Source of the DNA: DASSQJ01 sp963773655
Lineage (GTDB): Bacteria; Actinomycetota; Actinomycetes; Actinomycetales; Dermatophilaceae
Direction: 5' to 3'
Assembly (NCBI GenBank): GCA_963773655.1
Contig: CAVZBX010000001.1
Coordinates: 62,001 to 126,000, forward strand
DNA: 64,000 nucleotides
Part shown: positions 49,841-58,197 of the stretch, piece by piece
Layout: the number at the start of each line of letters is the position of its first letter
Numbering within the stretch: position 1 is the stretch's first letter
Program-made: the position numbers and the translations under genes
Notes under the pieces: model-generated
Told to the model about the DNA's origin: nothing
Databases searched by the model: none
Seen by the model: only the letters and a program-made list of their open reading frames with translations

Positions 49841-52457
49841 ATGACCGCAGCAGGCGGGCGCTCTGGCGTCGGCGACGGCGACCTCGCTCACGCCCTCGAC
49901 GAGGCCCGGGACCAGCTCCTCGCCACCGACGAGGTGCTCCGCGCCCTCGGGCGCTCGGCCTCGGACCTCGACCACGTGATGCAGACGGTGACCGAGAGCG
50001 CGCGGCGCCTCACGCACGGGGACGCTGGCCTGGTCTACCTCCTCGACGGCGACGTGTTCCGCCTCGGGTGGTCCTCCGGGCTCACCGACGAGTTCCGGCG
50101 GTTCGTGCGGGACCACCCACTGACCGCCGACCGGACGTCACTGCTCGGGCGGGTGGGGCTCGACCGCCGCACCCAGCAGATCGACGACGTCCTGGCGGAC
50201 CCCGGCTACGGCCGCACCGACCTGCAGCGGGTCGGGGGGTACCGCACCCTCATCGGCGCCCCGATGTTCGTCGACGACGAGGTCGTCGGCGTGCTCACCC
50301 TCTGGCGCACCTCCGTCGCACCCTTCACCGGGCGCGAGGCCGAGCTGCTCACGAGGTACGCCGCGCAGGCGGCCGTCGCCATCCGCACCGCCCGGTTGAT
50401 GCGTGACCTCGAGGCGCACAAGGAGGACCTGACCCGGCGCCTGGCCCAGCTCGAGGCCCTCACCGCGGTCGGCGAGTCGGTCGGCTCCAGCCTCGACCTC
50501 GACGAGGTGCTGACGACGATCGTCACGCACGCCGTGGCGCTGGCCGGGGCCGAGGGCGGGTCGATCCTCGAGTTCGACCGCGAGCGCGAGCTCTTCCGCG
50601 TCCGCAACACGCCACGGGACGGGTCCCGAGCTGCTCGACGCGCTGCGCCGGGTGCGGGTCGGGCTGCACGACACCCTGGTCGGGCAGTCCGCGCTCGAGC
50701 GGCGGCCGGTCCAGGTGCCCGACCTCGTCGTGCGGTCCGACGACCCGCACCTGCGGATGCTGCGCGACGCCGGCTGGCGCTCGGTGGTGGCCGTGCCGAT
50801 GCTGCGGCGCGACCGCGTCGTCGGGGCGCTGCTGATCCGGCGCCGCGAGCCGGGCGAGATCGACGCGGACACCTGCGAGCTGCTCGAGACCTTCGCCTCG
50901 CAGTCCGCCCTCGCGCTGACCAACGCCCAGCTGTACCGCCGGCTGGAACAGCAGAGCCAGGAGCTCGCCGTGGCCAGCCGGCACAAGTCGGAGTTCCTCG
51001 CGTCGATGTCCCACGAGCTGCGGACGCCGCTCAACGCGATCATCGGCTTCTCGGAGGTCCTCATCGAGCGGATGTTCGGAGAGGTGAACGAGCGCCAGGC
51101 GCGAGTACCTCGGTCACATCCACGAGTCGGGCCGGCACCTCCTCGCCCTCCTCAACGACATCCTCGACCTGTCGAAGATCGAGGCCGGGCAGATGGTGCT
51201 CGAGCCGGGACCGGTCGACGTGGCGACCCTCGTCGAGTCGACGGCGGGCCTGGTCCGCGAGCGGGCCCTGCGCCGAGGCCTGGCGCTCACCACGGACGTC
51301 CCCGCGGACCTCCCCGTCGTCCACGCCGACGAGCTCCGCGTCGCGCCAGGTCGTCCTCAACCTGCTGACCAACGCCGTGAAGTTCACCCCCGAGGGCGGG
51401 TCCGTCACGGTGCACGCGGCCCTCGAGGGCCCCGACGTCCACGTCGCCGTGGCCGACGACGGCATCGGCATCCCGCTCGCACGACCAGGAGCGGATCTTC
51501 GAGTCGTTCCAGCAGGGCGAGCGCGTCCTGGGGGCGCAGGAGGGGACCGGGCTCGGGCTGACCCTGAGCCGGCGCATCGTCGAGATGCACGGGGGGCGGC
51601 TCTGGGTCGAGAGCGAGCCGGGCCGGGGCAGCACCTTCCGGTTCACGCTGCCCGTCCACGAGCCGGCGACGCGCACGCTCGACCCCGGGGCGGGCGGCGC
51701 CGGCCCGTCGGTCCTGCTCGTGGAGGACGACCGGCGGTCGTCCGACCTGATGACGATCCTGCTCGCCGACCAGGGGTTCCACGTCGTCACGGCCTCTTCG
51801 GGAGAGGAGGCCCTGGAGGCGCTGGGCCGCGAGGTGCCCTCGGCGGTGGTCCTCGACATCCGCCTTCCCGGCATCGACGGCTGGGAGGTGCTGACCCGGA
51901 TCAAGGGCGAGCCGGCGCTCGCCCACGTGCCGGTCATCGTCGTCTCGATCCTCGACGAGCGCGGCCGCGGGTACGCCCTCGGTGCCGACGACTACCTCGT
52001 CAAGCCCGTCGCTCGCGACCTGCTCGTCGACTCCCTCCGGCGCACCGGGCTGGTCTCGGGGCGGGACGGGCGGCTGGTCTGGGTCGTCGACCGGGACCCG
52101 GAGAGCCTCGCCGGGCTCACCGCGGACCTGGAGGCGGGGGGCTGGTCGGTCCTGCCCTCCGCCTCCGTGGACCAGGGAGTGGCTGCTGCCCGTGGCCGGG
52201 TGCCGCAGGTGGTGGTGGTGGACCTCGAGAGCGTCGCCGACGACGGGTACGCGGCCGTGCGGGCCCTGCACGGCGACACCACCCTGGGGCGGGTGCCGGT
52301 CGTGGCCCTGGTGCCGGACGGCGCCGACGGCGGGGCGACGTGGCAGCGCGTGGCCGAGCAGGTGGCGCTCGCCGCCACCACGGAGCCGGCGACCGTCGAG
52401 GAGCTGCTCGCGGTGCTGGACCGGGTGGCCGAGCCGACCCGCGGGGGTGCCCGGTGA
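49841..52457 (+). CDS. GAF-GAF hybrid histidine kinase with tandem receivers (multiple frameshifts as read)
   Basis: About 870 residues when read through four single-base insertions (near 50616, 51098, 51343 and 51480). Two GAF domains come first (ARDQLLATDEVLRALGRSAS to about 170, then a second containing GSILEFDRERELF to about 360). The kinase core has the H-box FLASMSHELRTPLNA, N-box VVLNLLTNAVKF and G2 GTGLGLTLSRRI. A receiver follows (VLLVEDDRRSSDL, VVLDIRLPGIDGW, DDYLVKPV), then a second, degenerate receiver-like domain (LVWVVDRDPESLA). ATG 49841 follows GGGGGAGGTCGTC. No TM segment is seen, so it is cytosolic. The stop overlaps the next GTG. Confidence 0.85.
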
Positions 52458-52840
52458 CCGGTGGACGGGTCCTCGTCGTCGAGGACAACGAGCGCAACAT
52501 GGAGCTGGTCCGCGCCGTCCTCGAGCACGCCGGGTTCGAGGTCCGCGGCGCGGGCACCGCCGAGGACGCGCTCACCGAGGCCGTGCGGGACCCTCCCGAC
52601 CTCGTCCTCATGGACCTGCAGCTGCCCGGTCAGGACGGCGTCGCGGGGCTGCACGCGCTGCGCGCCCACCCGGCCACGGAGGACGTGCCCGTCGTCGCGC
52701 TCACCGCACTGGCCATGCCCGAGGACCGGGAACGGGTGCAGCAGGCCGGCTTCGACGGGTACTGGGAGAAGCCGATCAGCGTCCGGGACCTGCCGCACCA
52801 GGTGCGCAGCGCCATCACCCGAGGAAGGCCGCCGCCATGA
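52454..52840 (+). CDS. Single-domain response regulator (DivK-like)
   Basis: A 128-residue lone receiver domain. VLVVEDNERNMELVRAVLEHAGF supplies the acidic pair; the phospho-acceptor Asp is in LVLMDLQLPGQDG; the conserved Thr is in VVALTALAMPED; and Lys is in YWEKPISVRDL. There is no output domain, as in DivK or CheY. GTG 52454 overlaps the hybrid kinase stop and its own stop overlaps the next ATG, so it is a middle link in a phosphorelay. Unlike its neighbours it shows no frame break. Confidence 0.9.
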   Translation: MTGGRVLVVEDNERNMELVRAVLEHAGFEVRGAGTAEDALTEAVRDPPDLVLMDLQLPGQDGVAGLHALRAHPATEDVPVVALTALAMPEDRERVQQAGFDGYWEKPISVRDLPHQVRSAITRGRPPP

Positions 52841-53979
52841 CCGACACCGAGTCCCCAGCCGCCGTCGTCCTCGTCGTCGACGACCTCGAGGCCAACGTCG
52901 GCCCTGCTGGACGCGGTGCTCACGCCGCGCGGCCACGCGTCGTCGGGGCGTCGTCCGGCGCGGCCGCGCTGGACCACCTCGCCCGCGAGGACGTCGACCT
53001 CGTCCTGCTCGACATCCTGATGCCGGGGATGGACGGCTACGAGGTGTGCCGGCGGATCCGCGCCGACGAGCGCACCGCCTTCCTGCCCGTCGTCATGATC
53101 ACCGCGAGCGGGGAGCAGGAGAAGCTCCGGGCCCTCGAGGCCGGGGCGGACGACTTCGTCACCAAGCCCTTCGACCAGCGCCGAGCTCCTGGCGCGGGTG
53201 CGCAGCCTGCTGCGGGTCAAGCGGTACCACGACACGATCGAGGCCCAGGCGGCCGAGCTGGCGTCGTGGAACCGCGAGCTGGAGAGCCGGGTGCCGGCGC
53301 AGGTCGAGGAGCTCGAGCGGATGGCGCGGCTGCGCCGCTTCCTCTCCCCGCAGGTGGCCGAGGTGGTCCTCGCCGCGGGGGAGGACTCGCTCGTCGGAGG
53401 GACACCGCCGCGAGATCACCGTGGTCTTCACCGACCTGCGCGGCTTCACGCCGTTCGCCGAGACCGCCGAGCCGGAGGAGGTCTGGGACGGTGCTCGCGG
53501 AGTACCACGCGGCCGTCGGCGACCTCGCGAACCGGTACGAGGCGACGCTCGAGCGGTTCATCGGGGACGGCGTCATGCTCTTCTTCAACGACCCGGTGCC
53601 CGTCGACGACGCACCGCAGCGTGCGGTGCGGTTCGCCGTGGCGCTGCGCGCGAGGGTCCGCGAGCTCGCGGAGGGGTGGGGTCGCCGTGGCCACGACCTG
53701 GGCCTCGGCGTCGGCATCGCCCAGGGGTTCGCGACGCTCGGCCGGATCGGGTTCGAGGGCCGGTTCGACTACGCGGCGATCGGCACCGTCACCAACGTCG
53801 CCGCGCGACTGTGCGACGCCGCGCAGGCGTGGCAGCTGCTCGTGAGCCAGCGGGTCCAGTCCGCCGTCGAGGACGTCGCGGTGGCCCGGCCGGTCGGTGA
53901 CCTCGAGCTGCGCGGCCTCTCGAAACCGGTCCGCGCCTTCGACGTCGTCGGGCTCGACGCGGCGCGGGTGACGCCGTGA
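52837..53979 (+). CDS. Receiver-adenylate/guanylate cyclase (multiple frameshifts as read)
   Basis: About 379 residues once five single-base indels are corrected (near 52898, 52953, 53178, 53411 and 53493). A receiver domain (VVLVVDDLEANV, LVLLDILMPGMDGY, DDFVTKPFDQ) is joined by a coiled linker (AAELASWNRELESRVP) to a class III cyclase catalytic domain with the metal-binding ITVVFTDLRGFTPF, RFIGDGVMLFFND and FDYAAIGTVTNVAARL. It should make cAMP or cGMP under phosphorelay control. ATGA and GTGA overlaps link it to the receiver before and the ligase after. Confidence 0.85.
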   Translation: MTDTESPAAVVLVVDDLEANVGPAGRGAHAARPRVVGASSGAAALDHLAREDVDLVLLDILMPGMDGYEVCRRIRADERTAFLPVVMITASGEQEKLRALEAGADDFVTKPFDQRRAPGAGAQPAAGQAVPRHDRGPGGRAGVVEPRAGEPGAGAGRGARADGAAAPLPLPAGGRGGPRRGGGLARRRDTAARSPWSSPTCAASRRSPRPPSRRRSGTVLAEYHAAVGDLANRYEATLERFIGDGVMLFFNDPVPVDDAPQRAVRFAVALRARVRELAEGWGRRGHDLGLGVGIAQGFATLGRIGFEGRFDYAAIGTVTNVAARLCDAAQAWQLLVSQRVQSAVEDVAVARPVGDLELRGLSKPVRAFDVVGLDAARVTP

Positions 53980-55556
53980 GCGCCGTGGCGCCGACCCTGG
54001 TGTCGCTGTCGGAGGAGGAGCGCAACGCCAGGTTCGACGAGCTGCAGACCCGCCTGGCCGGGGTCTGGCGCCTCATCGGGCTCAACGAGCCGGACGAGTC
54101 GGTCGTCGTCGTGCCCTCGGTGTCCCTCGACAAGGTCGAGGCGAGCACCGGGGCGTCGATGCAGGCGTACGAGGAGCGGTTCCTGTTCCTCCTCCTGCTC
54201 CTGCGCCAGCCCCGCCTCCGGCTCGTCTACGTGACGTCGATGCCGATCGCCCCCGCCGTCATGGAGTACTACCTCGCGCTGCTCCCGGGCGTCATCCCCA
54301 GCCACGCGCGGGCCCGGCTCCACCTCGTGCACGTCGGGGACGCCTCCGGCCGGCCGCTCACCGAGAAGCTGCTCGAGCGTCCGCGGCTGCTCGCGCGGAT
54401 CGCGGACCTGGTCCCCGACCGGAGCCGCTCCCACCTCGTCCCGTACAACACCACGGAGCGGGAGCGCGACCTGGCGCTCGCGCTCGGCATCCCGATGTAC
54501 GGCGCCGACCCCCGGCTCGCGCCGCTCGGCACGAAGACGGGCTGTCGCCGGATCTTCGCCGAGGAGGGCGTCCGGCATCCGCTCGGGTACGAGGACCTGC
54601 ACTCCGTCGACGACGTCGTCGACGCCCTGACTCGGCTCCGGGCCGAACGGCCCGGGGCGCCCGAGGCCCTCGTGAAGCTCAACGAGGGCGTGTCCGGCGA
54701 GGGGAACGCCCTCGTCGACCTGCGGGGGGCCGGCGACCCCGGGGGTCCGGCCGAGCGCGAGCGGCTGCGGGCGGCCGTGGCCGCGATGGCGTTCGAGAGG
54801 CCGACGATCCGGTACGACGACTACGTCGCCAAGCTCGCCGAGCGCGGCGGCATCGTCGAGGAGCGGATCGGCGGGGTCGAGCTGCGCAGCCCCTCCGTGC
54901 AGCTTCGGGTGCTCCCGGACGGGGAGGTCGAGCTGCTCTCGACGCACGACCAGCTGCTCGGTGGGCCATCGGGGCAGAGCTACCTCGGCTGCCGGTTCCC
55001 GGCCGACCACGGCTACGCGAGGCTGATCAGCGGCGAGGCGCTCGCCGTCGGCCGACGCCTCGCCCGCGAGGGGGTCCTCGGCAGGTTCGCCCTCGACTTC
55101 GTGGTCGTCCGTGACGAGGCCGGCCGCTGGTCCAGCCACGCCATCGAGATCAACCTCCGCAGGGGCGGGACGACCCACCCCTTCCTCACCCTCCAGTTCC
55201 TCACCGACGGTCGGTACGACCCGGCCTCCGCGCTCTTCCTCACCCCGACCGGGCGCGAGCGCCACCTCGTGGCCACCGACCACCTCGAGTCGCCGGCGCT
55301 GCGGGGCCTCTCCCTCGACGACCTCTTCGACGTCGTGGCTCGGCACCGGCTCCACTACGACCAGGCGCGGGAGGTCGGCATCGTCTTCCACATGATCAGC
55401 GGCCTCACCGAGCTCGGGCAGGTCGGCCTCACCGCGGTGGGGGAGTCGCCCGCCGACGCCGACGCCCGGTACCGCCGGGCCGAGCAGGTGCTGCTCGCGG
55501 AGGCCGAGGCCTCGCTCCGGCCGCTCGCCGTCCGCACCGGCCCAGGAGGTGGCTGA
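53976..55556 (+). CDS. PGM1-related ATP-grasp peptide ligase
   Basis: A 526-residue protein. The N-terminal 190 residues (VVVVPSVSLDKVEASTG, LRLVYVTSMPIAPAVMEYYL) form the pre-ATP-grasp region; the ATP-grasp fold follows with VKLNEGVSGEGNALV and the metal-binding HAIEINLRRGGTTHP. The match is to PGM1, the pheganomycin ligase, and relatives that join amino acid or peptide carboxylates to amines using ATP. The C-terminal 100 residues are PGM1-specific. GTG 53976 overlaps the cyclase stop. No precursor peptide or guanidino-acid genes are adjacent, so the substrate is unknown. Confidence 0.85.
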   Translation: MSAVAPTLVSLSEEERNARFDELQTRLAGVWRLIGLNEPDESVVVVPSVSLDKVEASTGASMQAYEERFLFLLLLLRQPRLRLVYVTSMPIAPAVMEYYLALLPGVIPSHARARLHLVHVGDASGRPLTEKLLERPRLLARIADLVPDRSRSHLVPYNTTERERDLALALGIPMYGADPRLAPLGTKTGCRRIFAEEGVRHPLGYEDLHSVDDVVDALTRLRAERPGAPEALVKLNEGVSGEGNALVDLRGAGDPGGPAERERLRAAVAAMAFERPTIRYDDYVAKLAERGGIVEERIGGVELRSPSVQLRVLPDGEVELLSTHDQLLGGPSGQSYLGCRFPADHGYARLISGEALAVGRRLAREGVLGRFALDFVVVRDEAGRWSSHAIEINLRRGGTTHPFLTLQFLTDGRYDPASALFLTPTGRERHLVATDHLESPALRGLSLDDLFDVVARHRLHYDQAREVGIVFHMISGLTELGQVGLTAVGESPADADARYRRAEQVLLAEAEASLRPLAVRTGPGGG

Positions 55557-55623
55557 GGACCACTGCCCGGCGGCGCCGGGTCACCGCACGTTCGCCCCGT
55601 GGCGCAGCATCGGCGGGGTGGCC

Positions 55624-56469
55624 TCAGCCCTCGGGAAGGGTTCCGTGTCTCGGCTCGGCCTCCGGATCGCGGAAGTGGGTGAGGCGCGGGCGCTTGGCGG
55701 CCAGTGCGTCACCGGACGAGGTGCCGCGCAACCGCCGCTGCACCCACGGCCCGGCGTGGGTGCGGGCCCACTCGGCGTGGCCGCGCAGCTCCTCGCGGCG
55801 GGTGGCGCGGCCGGCAGCCGGCAGGGGGCGGCGCCAGGCGTCGTCGTCCGCGGGGTGTCCGAGGGCCTCCAGGGCGGCGAGCGCGACCCGGCGGTGCCCC
55901 TCGCTCGTCAGGTGGATGCGGTCCTCTCCCCACATCCGCCAGTCGCGCAGCGCCGCCAGCCCCCAGAGGTTGAGCACCGAGCACCGGTGCCGCTGGGCGA
56001 TGGTGAAGAGGTTGGCGGTGTGCACCGCGTGCCGGCCGCGCAGCGCCTTGAACAGCCCCGCGTCGCGGGTGTCGGTGGGGCTGGCGAGCAGGACGTCGGC
56101 GCCGGTGGCTCGGACGCGGACCACGGCCTGCTCCAGGCGCTCCGCGAGGCCGTCGAGGTCGACCGACGGCCGCAGCAGGTCGTTGCCGCCCCCGACCACC
56201 GAGACGAGGTCCGGCTGCATCGTCAGCGCCGCGTCGAGCTGGGGGCCCACGACGTCGTCGAGCCTGCGACCGCGCACCGCCAGGTTGGCGTAGCCGAAGG
56301 GCAGGTGCTCGGCGGCCGCGACGGCGTCGAGGTGGTGGGCGAGCCGGTCGGCCCAGCCGGCGAAGCGGTCGGGCACCTCGGGGTCGGGGTCGGAGAGGCC
56401 CTCGGTGAACGAGTCCCCGATCGCCACGAAGCGGGTCCAGACCCGCCGCTGTCCCGGGACGGCGCTCAC
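55624..56469 (-). CDS. SGNH/GDSL hydrolase
   Basis: A 281-residue esterase/lipase of the SGNH fold. Block I is FVAIGDSFTEGLSDPD, with Ser as nucleophile; block II Gly is in YANLAVRGR; block III is VSVVGGGNDLL, with Asn; and block V is IHLTSEGHRRVA, with the Asp/His pair nearby. A 60-residue basic C-terminal tail is unusual. GTG 56469 overlaps the uracil-DNA glycosylase stop (GTGA), so it is co-translated with ung. No signal peptide is seen. Confidence 0.9.
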   Translation of the reverse strand: MSAVPGQRRVWTRFVAIGDSFTEGLSDPDPEVPDRFAGWADRLAHHLDAVAAAEHLPFGYANLAVRGRRLDDVVGPQLDAALTMQPDLVSVVGGGNDLLRPSVDLDGLAERLEQAVVRVRATGADVLLASPTDTRDAGLFKALRGRHAVHTANLFTIAQRHRCSVLNLWGLAALRDWRMWGEDRIHLTSEGHRRVALAALEALGHPADDDAWRRPLPAAGRATRREELRGHAEWARTHAGPWVQRRLRGTSSGDALAAKRPRLTHFRDPEAEPRHGTLPEG

Positions 56470-57173
56470 GGCAGCCTCCAGTCGAGCGGCTCGGCGCCGG
56501 CCTGCTCGAGCAGGGCGTTCGCGCGCGAGAAGGGGCGGGAGCCGAAGAACCCGCTCCGCGCGGACAGGGGACTGGGGTGGGCTGACTCGATGCAGGGGAT
56601 GCCGGGCAGGTGCGGCGCGAGGTCGCGGGCGTGGCGTCCCCAGAGGATGGCGACGAGCGGACCGCCGCGCTCGGCGAGCGCCTCGATGGCCCGACCGGTG
56701 ACCTCCTCCCAGCCGCGGCCACGGTGGCTGGCAGGGGCGCCGGGCCGCACCGTGAGCACGCGGTTGAGCAGCAGCACCCCGCGGTCCGCCCACGGCGTGA
56801 GGTCGCCGGTGCTCGGGGCCGGGACGTCGAGGTCCTGCTGCAGCTCGGCGTAGATGTTGACCAGGCTCTTCGGGATGGGGCGCACGTCGGGGGCGACGCT
56901 GAACGAGAGCCCCGTCGCGTGGCCCGGCGTGGGGTACGGGTCCTGCCCGACGATGAGGACGCGCACGGAGTCCAGCGGCTGCTGGAACGCGCGCAGCACG
57001 TGCGGACCGCCCGGCAGGTAGCCCCGGCCCGCGGCCACCTCCGCCCGGAGGAAGGCGCCGAGCCGGCTCACGACCGGCTCCACGGGGGCGAGCGCCTCGG
57101 CCCACGAGGGATGGACGAGCTCGCGCAGCGGCCGGGCAGGGCCGGGCGCCGGCGCTGTCGGTGAGGCGGACAT
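56466..57173 (-). CDS. ung: Uracil-DNA glycosylase, family 1
   Basis: A 235-residue base-excision repair enzyme that removes uracil from DNA. The catalytic motif is VLIVGQDPYPTPGHATGLSFS with catalytic Asp; the pocket residues are in GVLLLNRVLTV; and the minor-groove loop is ESAHPSPLSARSGFFGSRPF, with catalytic His. These are complete. ATG 57173 is preferred to a GTG three codons upstream. It is followed by the SGNH hydrolase with a GTGA overlap. Confidence 0.95.
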   Translation of the reverse strand: MSASPTAPAPGPARPLRELVHPSWAEALAPVEPVVSRLGAFLRAEVAAGRGYLPGGPHVLRAFQQPLDSVRVLIVGQDPYPTPGHATGLSFSVAPDVRPIPKSLVNIYAELQQDLDVPAPSTGDLTPWADRGVLLLNRVLTVRPGAPASHRGRGWEEVTGRAIEALAERGGPLVAILWGRHARDLAPHLPGIPCIESAHPSPLSARSGFFGSRPFSRANALLEQAGAEPLDWRLP

Positions 57174-57216
57174 CGGCCCCACCGTATCCCCGTCAGGTGG
57201 ACGGCGGGAGGGTGGC

Positions 57217-57570
57217 TCAGCGCAGGATGGCGCGGACGTCCTCGAGGCGGTCCGGCAGCAGGCGGTACCAGGCCCAGGTGCCGCGACGCTCCCGGCCCAG
57301 CAGGCCCGCCTCGACGAGCACCTTGAGGTGGTGCGAGACCGTCGGCTGGGCCAGCCCGACGAGCTCGGTGAGGTCGCAGACGCAGGCCTCGCCGGCCTCG
57401 GTGGCCCGGATGGCGCTGAGCAGGCGCAGCCGCACGGGGTCGGCGACCGCCTTGAGCAGGGTGGCGCTGCGCTCGGCCTCCTCGCGCGTCAGCCCGCCCT
57501 CGACGTCGATGCCGCAGCAGGATCCGGCGGCCCTGGCGACGGGGGCGACGGGAAGGTCTCGGACGGTCAC
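57217..57570 (-). CDS. arsR: ArsR-family metalloregulator
   Basis: A 117-residue winged-helix repressor. The metal-binding motif EACVCDLTE lies in the DNA-binding helix region, as in classical ArsR proteins, and the recognition helix is LAQPTVSHHLKVLVEAGLLGRERRGTWAWYRL. A preceding SCCG near residue 18 adds two more cysteines. It should release its operator on binding arsenite or antimonite. GTG 57570 follows GAGGAGCCCGCC. It is divergent from arsI-acr3, with likely operators between. Confidence 0.9.
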   Translation of the reverse strand: MTVRDLPVAPVARAAGSCCGIDVEGGLTREEAERSATLLKAVADPVRLRLLSAIRATEAGEACVCDLTELVGLAQPTVSHHLKVLVEAGLLGRERRGTWAWYRLLPDRLEDVRAILR

Positions 57571-57586
57571 GGCGGGCTCCTCGAAA

Positions 57587-57663
57587 ATCGATGTGCATCT
57601 ATATTGACACAGATCGATGTGATGTGGAAGTGTCATCATCGTTGCATCGACCACCGTCGATGC
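57587..57663. promoter_or_regulatory. Divergent ArsR operator/promoter region
   Basis: ATCGATGTG occurs as a direct repeat at 57587-57595 and 57613-57621, with a TTGACA -35-like element between them (57604-57609) for the rightward genes. Further right, GCATCGAC-CACC-GTCGATGC (57644-57663) is a perfect 8-base inverted repeat inside the arsI leader. These AT-rich sites are typical for ArsR-family binding. A TATAGA -10-like element (57603-57598) may serve arsR. Confidence 0.65.
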
Positions 57664-57684
57664 CCGTCCCTTTCGGAGGTCCCC

Positions 57685-58197
57685 ATGAGCACCACCCCCA
57701 CCACGGCCCGCGTCCAGCTCGCTCTCAACGTCGCCGACCTCGAGGCGTCGGTCGCGTTCTACAGCGCGATGTTCGGGGTCGAGCCGCACAAGCGCCGCCC
57801 GGGCTACGCCAACTTCGCCGTCGCCGAGCCCCCGCTCAAGCTCGTCCTCATCGAGACGAGCGAGGCCACCCGCGGCAGCGGTGCCGTCGGCGCGCTCAAC
57901 CACCTCGGGGTCGAGGTCGCGAGCACCGCCGAGGTCGCCGAGGCGCGCGAGCGCTTCACCGCGGCCGGCCTCGCCGCCTTCGACGAGAACGACACCACGT
58001 GCTGCTACGCGCTGCAGGACAAGGTGTGGGTCCACGACCCGGCGGGCGCTCCGTGGGAGGTCTACACCGTCAAGGACGATGACCCGGTCGACGCCCGGCC
58101 CGCCACCGCCAGCCTCGAGGTCCTGGGCGACGGCGGCTGCTGCACCCCGGCCTCGGGCCACCCCCGGCGCGAGGCGGCGGAGGCCTGCTGCTCGTGA
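57685..58197 (+). CDS. arsI: ArsI/CadI-family VOC metalloprotein
   Basis: A 170-residue vicinal-oxygen-chelate protein of the ArsI/CadI family. Conserved segments are QLALNVADLEASVAFYSAMF, HKRRPGYANFAVAEPPLKLVL, NHLGVEV and KVWVHDPAGAPWEVY. A cysteine pair C106-C107 (DTTCCYAL) matches the arsenic-binding pair of ArsI C-As lyases; additional Cys pairs lie at 152-153 and 168-169. It may demethylate organoarsenicals or bind metals. ATG 57685 follows CGGAGGTCCCC. The stop overlaps acr3. Confidence 0.87.
   Translation: MSTTPTTARVQLALNVADLEASVAFYSAMFGVEPHKRRPGYANFAVAEPPLKLVLIETSEATRGSGAVGALNHLGVEVASTAEVAEARERFTAAGLAAFDENDTTCCYALQDKVWVHDPAGAPWEVYTVKDDDPVDARPATASLEVLGDGGCCTPASGHPRREAAEACCS

Noticed and set aside
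53769..55391. A 540-codon minus-strand frame over the ATP-grasp gene
   Set aside because: It has no motifs and mirrors the ligase reading frame.
57340..57663. Upstream extension of the ArsI protein to 57328
   Set aside because: The frame is open but lies antisense to arsR. The ATG at 57685 has a good CGGAGG ribosome-binding site and begins the VOC domain directly.
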